Assembly: GCF_004117855.1 (NCBI RefSeq)
Contig: NZ_QWBW01000039.1
Span: forward strand, 1 to 40,573
Length of the DNA: 40,573 nucleotides
Source of the DNA: Modicisalibacter coralii
Lineage (GTDB): Bacteria > Pseudomonadota > Gammaproteobacteria > Pseudomonadales > Halomonadaceae
Direction of reading: 5' to 3'
The translations under genes were made by a program, and so were the position numbers. Each line of letters opens with the position of its first letter. Position 1 is the first letter of the stretch. Below the pieces are notes generated by a model. That model ran no database searches. It worked only from the letters and a program-made list of their open reading frames with translations, and was not told where the DNA came from. Positions 34,438 to 40,573 of the stretch are shown here, piece by piece.

Positions 34438-34660
34438 GGCGATAAAACCTTGATCGAGTTTGCCTTGGGTGACGACGTCGACCTTGGCTCCACCCTGAGC
34501 CAGCCCACGCCTCATCTCCTGACTGCCAACCGTCCGGACCTCCGCCGGAGCAACGGGTGGCAAGCATACGCCCCACTCTGGCCCGACTCAACCCCCGATT
34601 TGCTGCCCTGCAGCGGGCTGGTTAACATGCGATTTTTCGACCGTTCAGGGAGCCCCGAAC

Positions 34661-35692
34661 ATGCAAAAGCGCCCGCTAGGCAATACCGGGATCAACGTCA
34701 GTCGTCTGTGCCTGGGGACGATGACGTTCGGCGAGCAGAACAGCGAGTCCGACGCGCATCGCCAGCTCGATCGGGCACGCGACGCCGGGATCGACTTCAT
34801 CGACACGGCCGAGATGTATCCGGTACCGCCGAAGGCGGAGACCCAGGGACTGACCGAGGCCTACATCGGGACCTGGCTCAAGGCACGCGGCAAGCGCGAC
34901 GAGGTGATCCTCGCCACCAAGGCCGCCGGCCCGCGTCTCGAGCATATCCGCGGCGGCCCCCGCTTCACCCGCGAACACCTCCATGCGGCCGTCGACACCA
35001 GCCTCGAGCGCCTGCAGACCGACTACATCGACCTCTACCAGCTGCACTGGCCGGACCGCAGCACCAACACCTTCGGTCAGCTCGATTACGCGCCCGACCC
35101 CGACGAGGACGCCACGCCGCTGGAGGAAACCCTCGCCGCCCTGAAGGAACTGGTCGACGCCGGCAAGATCCGCGCCATCGGCCTATCCAACGAGACGCCC
35201 TGGGGCGTGATGCGCTGCCTGCATCTGGCCGAGACGCTGGGACTGCCGCGGGTCGCCAGCGTGCAGAACCCCTACAACCTGCTCAATCGCAGCTTCGAGG
35301 TGGGCCTGGCGGAGATCGCCCATCGCGAGAACGTCGGCCTGCTCGCCTATTCGCCGCTGGCCTTCGGCGTGCTGTCGGGCAAGTATCTCGACGGGGCGCG
35401 CCCGCCGCAGGGGCGTCTGACGCTGTTCGAGCGCTTTCAGCGCTATACCTCGGATGTCGCCGAGCAGGCCACCCGCGCCTACGTCGACATCGCCCGGCAA
35501 CATGATCTCGACCCGGCCCAGATGGCACTGGCCTTCGTCAATTCACGCCCCTTCCTGACCAGCAACATCATCGGCGCCACGACGCTGGACCAGCTCGAGA
35601 GCAACCTGGCGAGCGAGTCGCTCACCCTGGAACCGGCCGTACTCGAGGCCATCGACGCCGTCCACCGGCGTCTCTCCAATCCCTGCCCCTGA
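34661..35692 (+). CDS. tas: NADP(H)-dependent aldo-keto reductase, Tas family
   Basis: A 343-residue aldo-keto reductase with the catalytic tetrad Asp48, Tyr53, Lys87 and His129. The segment [23 protein letters not shown] is nearly that of E. coli Tas (346 residues), and the C-terminal cofactor-binding block [14 protein letters not shown] is present. It reduces carbonyl compounds with NADPH in the cytoplasm; the physiological substrate is unknown. The start ATG 34661 follows GGGAG. The gene is divergent from the Sel1 gene with a 223-base spacer in which no clear promoter was seen. Confidence 0.94.
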   Translation: MQKRPLGNTGINVSRLCLGTMTFGEQNSESDAHRQLDRARDAGIDFIDTAEMYPVPPKAETQGLTEAYIGTWLKARGKRDEVILATKAAGPRLEHIRGGPRFTREHLHAAVDTSLERLQTDYIDLYQLHWPDRSTNTFGQLDYAPDPDEDATPLEETLAALKELVDAGKIRAIGLSNETPWGVMRCLHLAETLGLPRVASVQNPYNLLNRSFEVGLAEIAHRENVGLLAYSPLAFGVLSGKYLDGARPPQGRLTLFERFQRYTSDVAEQATRAYVDIARQHDLDPAQMALAFVNSRPFLTSNIIGATTLDQLESNLASESLTLEPAVLEAIDAVHRRLSNPCP

Positions 35693-35711
35693 ATGGCTAT
35701 GAGCGCGATAG

Positions 35712-35732
35712 CGGGGGCCGCCTCGGCCCCCG
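35712..35732. terminator. Hairpin after tas
   Basis: CGGGGGCCG (35712-35720) pairs perfectly with CGGCCCCCG (35724-35732) around CCT, 19 bases after the tas stop. No T-tract follows, so it may work as an attenuating or weak terminator. Confidence 0.6.
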
Positions 35733-35745
35733 TCACCACGCTTGG

Positions 35746-35751
35746 TATACT
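35746..35751 (+). promoter_or_regulatory. yaaA: Possible -10 element of yaaA
   Basis: TATACT lies 36 bases before the yaaA ATG and fits a sigma-70 -10 box. No good -35 element was seen. Confidence 0.4.
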
Positions 35752-35787
35752 CCGGGATTCGCCCGTCAAACCGATCAGGAGTTCGCC

Positions 35788-36570
35788 ATGCTGAGCGTGA
35801 TTTCGCCGGCCAAGACGCTGGATTTCGAGACCCCTCCCACCACCGAGCAGTACTCCCAACCGGATTATCTCGACCAGAGCCGGGAGCTGATCGACATCCT
35901 CCGCGATTATTCGCCCCAGCGGCTGGCCGAGTTGATGGGCATCAGCGACAAGCTGGCCGGCCTCAATGCGGCACGCTACGGGCAGTGGCAACCGCCCTTC
36001 ACGCTCGACAACGCCAAACAGGCCGCCCAGGCCTTTCAGGGCGACGTCTACCAGGGGCTCGATGCGCCGACCTTCGACGATGACGACAACGCCTTCGCCC
36101 AGGCGCACCTGCGCATTCTCTCGGGGCTCTACGGATTGCTGCGTCCGCTGGACCTGATCCAGCCCTACCGGCTGGAGATGGGCACGCGGCTGGCCAATCC
36201 GGCCGGCAAGGATCTCTACGCCTTCTGGCGCGAGCGGCTGACCCGGGATCTCGATGCCGCCGTGGCCGCAAGCGGCTCCCCGGTGCTGGTCAACCTGGCC
36301 TCCAACGAGTACGTCAAGGCGATCGACACCCGTCGACTGTCCGCCCGGGTCATCTCGCCGGTCTTCAAGGACGCCAAGAACGGGCAATACAAGATCATCA
36401 GCTTCTACGCCAAGAAGGCCCGCGGCCTCATGGCGGCCTGGCTGATTCGCGAACGCATCGACGACCCGGCAGCCCTCACGGGGTTCGACGTCGCCGGCTA
36501 TCGTTACGCCCCCGAACAGTCGAAAGAGCATGCCCCGGTCTTCGTGCGCGAGGAAGCGGACCGCGCCTGA
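35788..36570 (+). CDS. yaaA: Peroxide stress protein YaaA (DUF328/UPF0246)
   Basis: A 260-residue YaaA protein. In E. coli YaaA lowers unincorporated iron and protects DNA and proteins under hydrogen peroxide stress; it is part of the OxyR regulon. Conserved signature parts are [14 protein letters not shown] at the N-terminus, [20 protein letters not shown] in the middle and [20 protein letters not shown]. The length matches E. coli (258). The start ATG 35788 follows CAGGAG. It sits between tas and the Tim44-like gene on the same strand, but the hairpin at 35712 and the -10 element suggest its own transcript. Confidence 0.96.
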   Translation: MLSVISPAKTLDFETPPTTEQYSQPDYLDQSRELIDILRDYSPQRLAELMGISDKLAGLNAARYGQWQPPFTLDNAKQAAQAFQGDVYQGLDAPTFDDDDNAFAQAHLRILSGLYGLLRPLDLIQPYRLEMGTRLANPAGKDLYAFWRERLTRDLDAAVAASGSPVLVNLASNEYVKAIDTRRLSARVISPVFKDAKNGQYKIISFYAKKARGLMAAWLIRERIDDPAALTGFDVAGYRYAPEQSKEHAPVFVREEADRA

Positions 36571-36657
36571 TACCTGCCCGGGGTTTTCCGCTAGGGTGAG
36601 TCAGGTTCGCCAAGAACCGGTAGAATGAGCGGGCGTTTCACCCTCCGGAGATTGTCC

Positions 36658-37452
36658 ATGCGTAACCTGTTCGTCATGTTGCTGGTCGGCCTGCTCGGCT
36701 TCGGCCTGGCGGTCGATCACGCCGAAGCTCGCCGTATGGGCGGCGGCAAGAGTTTCGGTTCCTATTCACGCTCCATCAGTAGCCAGAAGTCCTCCACGGC
36801 CAGCCACAGACCCTCCATTGGCCTGTCGCGCTTCGCCGGTCCGTTCGCCGGGCTGCTTGCCGGCGGCCTGCTGGCCTCGCTGTTCTTCGGCGGCGGCTTC
36901 GACGGCCTGCGCCTGATGGACATGCTGCTGATCGGCGGGGCGATCTGGCTGGCCACTCGCCTGTTCACCCGGCTCCGGGCAGCGACGGCGAGCGGCCCCC
37001 AGGCCCACCGGCAATCCCACGATAGCGCCCAGGAAACGGCGCAACCCTTCACGGCGACGGGTGCCATGGGTGGCGGCAACTCGCCGAGCTGGTTCGACAA
37101 GGAGCGTTTCCTCAACGATGCCAAGCAGCACTTCATGGCGCTGCAGCGCGCCTGGGACAACAACGACCTGAGCAAGATCCAGGAGTACGTGACCCCGGAA
37201 TTCTACAACCTGTTGCGCGAGGAACGCGCCAATCAGCCGCCCAACAACCGCACCGAGATCGTGCGTCTGTTCGTCGAGCTGGGCGACGTGCGCGAATACG
37301 CGCAGCAGGCCGAAGCCTCGGTGATCTTCCACGGCGTCGTGGACGAGAACGGCGAGCGCAACGAGTTCAACGAAACCTGGCACCTGACGCGCGAGCTGCG
37401 CGACGGCGCCCCCTGGCACGTGCAGGGGATCGAGCAGAATCCCAGCGCCTGA
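36658..37452 (+). CDS. Tim44-like domain membrane protein
   Basis: A 264-residue protein: signal peptide (NLFVMLLVGLLGFGLAV), a Gly/Ser/Arg-rich segment (RRMGGGKSFGSYSRSISSQ), two membrane helices (GLLAGGLLASLFFGGGFDG and LMDMLLIGGAIWLATRLFT) and a C-terminal Tim44-like domain (about 150-264, RFLNDAKQHFMALQRAWDNN, then a beta-sheet part ending HVQGIEQNP). Tim44-domain proteins are peripheral membrane factors; the bacterial role is unclear. The start ATG 36658 follows GGAG by eight bases; an upstream in-frame ATG (36625) lacks a good site. The gene ends at a strong terminator. Confidence 0.86.
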   Translation: MRNLFVMLLVGLLGFGLAVDHAEARRMGGGKSFGSYSRSISSQKSSTASHRPSIGLSRFAGPFAGLLAGGLLASLFFGGGFDGLRLMDMLLIGGAIWLATRLFTRLRAATASGPQAHRQSHDSAQETAQPFTATGAMGGGNSPSWFDKERFLNDAKQHFMALQRAWDNNDLSKIQEYVTPEFYNLLREERANQPPNNRTEIVRLFVELGDVREYAQQAEASVIFHGVVDENGERNEFNETWHLTRELRDGAPWHVQGIEQNPSA

Positions 37453-37482
37453 CGCCTTCATGCGGTCACCGGGCCGCTCACG

Positions 37483-37510
37483 AAAAAGCCAGCCTGACGG
37501 CTGGCTTTTT
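37483..37510. terminator. Bidirectional Rho-independent terminator
   Basis: AAAAAGCCAGCC (37483-37494) pairs perfectly with GGCTGGCTTTTT (37499-37510) around TGAC. The A and T runs let it act on both strands, ending the Tim44-like gene and the convergent lipoprotein gene. Confidence 0.93.
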
Positions 37511-37557
37511 GCATGGCATCGGGTCGCGGCGGATCGCTGTTCCGCCTCCCCTCATGC

Positions 37558-37761
37558 TCAGTTGTTCTGGGCGTCCTCCGCGGCATCCTGGACGTCGTCG
37601 CCCATCTCCTCGACGCTGTCGCCGACGTCTTCTGCCGCCTGATCGATGTTCTCGCCCGCCTCCTCGGCAGGGCCGTCATTGTCGCAGGCGGCCACGCCAC
37701 CCAGCATCAGGGCCATCATCAGGGCCAGACCGAGTTTGCGCAGCATATCCGATGTCATCAT
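37558..37761 (-). CDS. Small acidic lipoprotein
   Basis: A 67-residue lipoprotein. A hydrophobic signal segment (LGLALMMALMLGGVAAC) ends in the lipobox VAAC with lipid-attached Cys26. The mature part is about 42 residues, with many Glu and Asp and an 11-residue-like spacing (ENIDQAAEDVGDSVEEMGDD), probably one amphipathic helix. It resembles entericidin-type lipoproteins in size and pattern, but is more acidic, as expected in a halophile. Asp directly after Cys predicts retention at the inner membrane by the E. coli +2 rule. The start is ATG 37761 behind AGGAGG; ATG 37758 is also possible. Confidence 0.8.
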   Translation of the reverse strand: MMTSDMLRKLGLALMMALMLGGVAACDNDGPAEEAGENIDQAAEDVGDSVEEMGDDVQDAAEDAQNN

Positions 37762-38103
37762 GGGCTCCTCCTGAGTCTTGATCACCATTCTTGGCACTAC
37801 ATGTCCTGGCGGTGCGTCCGAAAACGGCCGCCAGCGCTCCTACCATAACCATACCGCGTCCTGGACTCTAGTCCCGGGCCCACTCGATCGCCCCGGTGAG
37901 CGAATCTCTCACAAACACTATCGGTCCTGGCCTATCTAACCACGGCCGACGACTGCGTTATCGTCCCCTGGACACCCGCTAGCCGGGCACCTTCCAACAA
38001 CGACATGTCTCCCCGCAGTGGAACCGTGGGCGTCGAATCCGCTCACCACGATACGCCGGCATCGCGCATCGCGATCCCAGCCATCCATCGAGGAGTACCT
38101 GGC
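37762..38103. other. Intergenic region upstream of SulP and lipoprotein genes
   Basis: About 340 bases between divergent genes. No ORF with good coding features, no RNA gene and no strong inverted repeat was seen. It presumably holds both promoters. GCATCGC is repeated in tandem near 38060-38075. Confidence 0.4.
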
Positions 38104-38172
38104 ATGCCGTTCACCGAACGACATCTCGCCCAAGCCCTATCCCTTCCCATGACGCAAGGAGACGCGACATGA
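38104..38172 (+). CDS. Possible 22-codon leader ORF upstream of sulP
   Basis: MPFTERHLAQALSLPMTQGD then Ala-Thr and stop. AGGAG (38091-38095) lies eight bases before its ATG. Its TGA overlaps the SulP ATG (ATGA at 38169-38172), so the SulP ribosome-binding site lies inside it. This layout suits translational coupling. The peptide itself is unknown and the ORF is short, so it could be chance. Confidence 0.4.
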   Translation: MPFTERHLAQALSLPMTQGDAT

Positions 38173-39755
38173 GCCACCCTTCCCGTTCCCACGGCCGGCC
38201 CGTGCAGGATCTCAAGCACGACCTCCCGGCCGGTATCGCCGTCTTTCTGGTCGCCATTCCCCTGTGCCTCGGCATAGCACTGGCCTCGGGGGCTCCCCCA
38301 CTATCCGGCCTGCTAGCCGGCATCATCGGCGGCCTGGTGATTTCGCTGGCGAGCGGGTCCTCGCTGAGCGTGAGCGGCCCCGCCGCCGGCCTGGTGGTGG
38401 TGGTCCTCTCCGCCATCGAGACGCTCGGCTTCGCCGGTCTCTTGATGGCGACGGCGGTCAGCGGCCTCCTGCAGATGCTCTTCGGCTATCTGCGCCTGGG
38501 CCGCATCGGTGCTTTCGTGCCGAGTTCGGTGATCAAGGGCATGCTGGCCGGCATCGGGGTGATCCTGATCATCAACCAGTTACCCATGCTGCTCGGCATG
38601 CCGGCCGGAGAGACCCTGGGCTGGCACGACCTCGCCAACCTGCCCGAACAGACGAATGGCCTGGCCGTCGTCATCGCCGTCACCTCCCTGGCCCTGCTCT
38701 GGCTCTGGGATCGGCCGAGCATCAAGCGCTCGCCGCTGGGCATGCTGCCCGGTCCGCTGGTGGTGGTCGTCGCGGCGATCCTGATCGACCAGACGATGCC
38801 CGGCGCCTGGTTCACGCCCCTCGACGACACCCAGCACATTGCCCTGCCCATCGAATCGCTGGGGCTCACCGGCTTCCAGCAATTCCTCGATCAGTTGCAG
38901 ACACCCGCAATCAGCACGCTGGCCAATCCCGAGCTCTACCTGTTCGCGCTCACCCTGGCATTGATCGCCAGTCTGGAGACTCTTCTGAGCATCGAGGCGG
39001 TCGACAAGCTCGATCCTCTCAAGCGGCATACATCGCCGCATCGCGAACTCAAGGCGCAAGGACTCGGCAATCTGCTCAGTGGCCTGGTGGGCGGTCTGCC
39101 GATCACCGCGGTGATCGTGCGCAGCTCCGCCAACGTCAACGCCGGTGGGCGAACCCGTGCCTCGAGCCTGATTCACGGACTCCTGCTGTTCGCCACCGTC
39201 GCCTTCCTGGCGCCCATGCTGGAGCTGATGCCGCTCGCCTGCCTGGCCGCGATCCTGATCCACACCGGCTACAAGCTGGCCAATCCGCGCCTGATCCTGG
39301 CCCTGTACCGGCAAGGCATGAATCGCCTGATTCCGTTCGCCACGACCCTGGTGTCGGTGGTCGCCATCGACCTGCTCAAGGGCGTCCTGATCGGCATGTT
39401 CTGCGGGCTATGCTTCATGATTCGCGCCAATTTCCGTCGCGCCGTGTCGTTCCGCCAGGAAGGCGACCGGGCCTGGATGACCTTCCACACGGACATCTCC
39501 TTTCTCAACCGGGAGGAAGTTCGCAGCCGGCTCGAGCGCCTCGTGCCGGGCACGCACCTGATCATCGACGCGCGCCACGCCCTGCATGTCGACCCCGATA
39601 TCCGCGAGGATATCGACGCCTTCACGCGCAATGCCCCGCTGCACGGTATCACCGTCGAACTGAGAGACCTGCGGGGATTCAGTGCGAGCTTTCCGGGCTC
39701 TCCCGTCGACGACGATAGCCACCGCCTGCCCCTGGGGCAGAGCGCTTTCACCTGA
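38169..39755 (+). CDS. SulP family inorganic anion transporter
   Basis: A 528-residue inner-membrane transporter of the SLC26/SulP family. Around 12-14 helices are visible. The N-terminal part KHDLPAGIAVFLVAIPLCLG is the SulP signature region, followed by SLSVSGPAAGLVVVV and LGRIGAFVPSSVIKGMLAGI. The substrate could be bicarbonate or sulfate. The IPLCLGIA variant with Ser-Leu-Ser-Val-Ser-Gly resembles bicarbonate-type members, but this is only an impression. A shortened STAS-like domain (about 430-510, LIIDARHALHVDPDIREDID) follows the membrane part. The start ATG 38169 follows AAGGAGA. A possible leader ORF overlaps it. Confidence 0.9.
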   Translation: MSHPSRSHGRPVQDLKHDLPAGIAVFLVAIPLCLGIALASGAPPLSGLLAGIIGGLVISLASGSSLSVSGPAAGLVVVVLSAIETLGFAGLLMATAVSGLLQMLFGYLRLGRIGAFVPSSVIKGMLAGIGVILIINQLPMLLGMPAGETLGWHDLANLPEQTNGLAVVIAVTSLALLWLWDRPSIKRSPLGMLPGPLVVVVAAILIDQTMPGAWFTPLDDTQHIALPIESLGLTGFQQFLDQLQTPAISTLANPELYLFALTLALIASLETLLSIEAVDKLDPLKRHTSPHRELKAQGLGNLLSGLVGGLPITAVIVRSSANVNAGGRTRASSLIHGLLLFATVAFLAPMLELMPLACLAAILIHTGYKLANPRLILALYRQGMNRLIPFATTLVSVVAIDLLKGVLIGMFCGLCFMIRANFRRAVSFRQEGDRAWMTFHTDISFLNREEVRSRLERLVPGTHLIIDARHALHVDPDIREDIDAFTRNAPLHGITVELRDLRGFSASFPGSPVDDDSHRLPLGQSAFT

Positions 39756-39774
39756 CCGTTTCACTTTCCAGCGG

Positions 39775-39795
39775 GCCGGCCCCCGGGCCGGCTTT
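39775..39795 (+). terminator. Terminator after sulP
   Basis: GCCGGCC (39775-39781) pairs with GGCCGGC (39786-39792) around CCCG and is followed by TTT. It lies 19 bases after the sulP stop. Confidence 0.65.
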
Positions 39796-40008
39796 CCGGT
39801 GCCCGACGCCGAGGTGAGCGAGCGAGGCTTTCGCATGGAACTGCCGCAACGAGATCCGAGCCCTATAGCCGACACAACAACCCCGGCCACAGGGTAAGAA
39901 GGCGTCGGGCTTATGGGGCCCCGAGCGGTGGCGCGGCATCTGGGGAAGGCAGGGTTACAGAGGGCCGGGCGACATCGGCCCGACGGTTTTTCGGTGCCCT
40001 GAAACGCA
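39796..40008. other. Spacer between sulP and the rRNA operon
   Basis: About 210 bases with no gene supported. A second GC-rich inverted repeat (GGGCCG with CGGCCC, 39962-39981) precedes TTTTT and may be another plus-strand terminator. Open frames here are short and lack start signals. Confidence 0.4.
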
Positions 40009-40036
40009 AAAACCCCAGCCGATTGGCTGGGGTTTT
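40009..40036. terminator. Bidirectional terminator at the end of the rRNA operon
   Basis: AAAACCCCAGCC (40009-40020) pairs perfectly with GGCTGGGGTTTT (40025-40036) around GATT. It lies nine bases past the 5S 3' end on the minus strand, as expected for an rRNA operon terminator. Confidence 0.93.
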
Positions 40037-40044
40037 CGAAAAGA

Positions 40045-40163
40045 TGCCTGACGATGACCTACTCTCGCATGGGGAGACCCCACACTACCATCGGCGCTGA
40101 GCGGTTTCACTGCTGAGTTCGGCATGGGGTCAGGTGGGACCCGCTCGCTATGGTCGTCAGGCG
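40045..40163 (-). rRNA. rrf: 5S ribosomal RNA
   Basis: The minus strand reads as a full 5S rRNA of about 119 bases. It contains the universal blocks CCCACCTGACCCCATGCCGA and GAACTCAG, then GCGCCGATGGTAGTGTGGGG and CCCATGCGAGAGTAGG. The ends pair (CGCCTGACGA with TCGTCAGGC). It lies downstream of the 23S gene on the same strand. Confidence 0.97.
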
Positions 40164-40173
40164 TAACCGTGGC

Positions 40174-40194
40174 GTGCTGCAGAGCCTGCAGCAC
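40174..40194 (-). other. Hairpin in 23S-5S spacer
   Basis: A perfect 9-bp stem (40174-40182 with 40186-40194, loop AGC) just upstream of 5S in the rRNA transcript. It is probably a processing signal. No tRNA gene lies in this spacer. Confidence 0.5.
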
Positions 40195-40302
40195 CCAACT
40201 ACCTGGTGCGCTTCAACAACGTGATCAAGCTGATCGAGTCGACTCTCGCGACGTATCCGTCGTGTCTCGCCCATAGGGCCACTCAGGCCCCTTGGGTGTT
40301 AT

Positions 40303-40573
<271 letters not shown>

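Overview
The window is high-GC DNA from a gammaproteobacterium, most likely a member of the Halomonadaceae (Halomonas-like). This rests on the gene families (MinCDE, SbcB, a PhaB acetoacetyl-CoA reductase, a Tas aldo-keto reductase, YaaA, an OlsF-like fusion), on the strong GC bias at third codon positions, and on tRNA and rRNA sequences close to those of Escherichia coli. The genus is an inference, because no database could be searched. Most of the window is ordinary chromosome, and it ends inside an rRNA operon.

Layout. Positions 1-1436 hold a TetR regulator and an LplT/Aas-like MFS transporter on the minus strand. Positions 1613-5124 hold a SRAP-family protein, whose catalytic residues all appear to be replaced, coupled to an M16 metalloprotease. 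The minus strand then carries sbcB and the minC-minD-minE operon, with a large HEAT/DUF349 protein divergent from min. Next come phaB (minus) and a promoter-tRNA-terminator unit for initiator tRNA-fMet.

From about 12.8 to 23.5 kb lies an iron-uptake region: fhuF and fhuB on the minus strand, then fhuD and two TonB-dependent siderophore receptors on the plus strand, with four Fur-box-like sites. By eye the receptor part has lower GC than the flanks. It also holds a near-identical orphan copy of the last 299 bp of the first receptor, a remnant of a nonribosomal peptide synthetase condensation domain, and a short orphan coding tail. No FhuC ATPase and no intact siderophore biosynthesis gene is present. 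This looks like a rearranged and partly eroded siderophore locus, and it is the most unusual part of the window.

From 23.5 to 37.8 kb are housekeeping and poorly characterised genes: a DUF3750 protein, a CnoX-like thioredoxin, a MalY/PatB-type PLP enzyme, and a six-gene plus-strand run (membrane protein, thioesterase, YbaK, small unknown, DUF501, LOG). These are followed by an OlsF-like acyltransferase fusion, a quinone oxidoreductase, a DEDD exonuclease, a Sel1-repeat protein, tas, yaaA, a Tim44-like protein and a small lipoprotein. The right end holds a SulP anion transporter, preceded by a possible 22-codon leader ORF, and then the 5S and the 3' end of the 23S rRNA genes on the minus strand.

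Working together, the fhu genes would take up hydroxamate-type ferric siderophores (receptor, periplasmic binder, permease, reductase), with the ATPase supplied from elsewhere. MinCDE places the division site. The remaining genes act in lipid, redox, DNA-repair and ion-transport roles with no single shared pathway.
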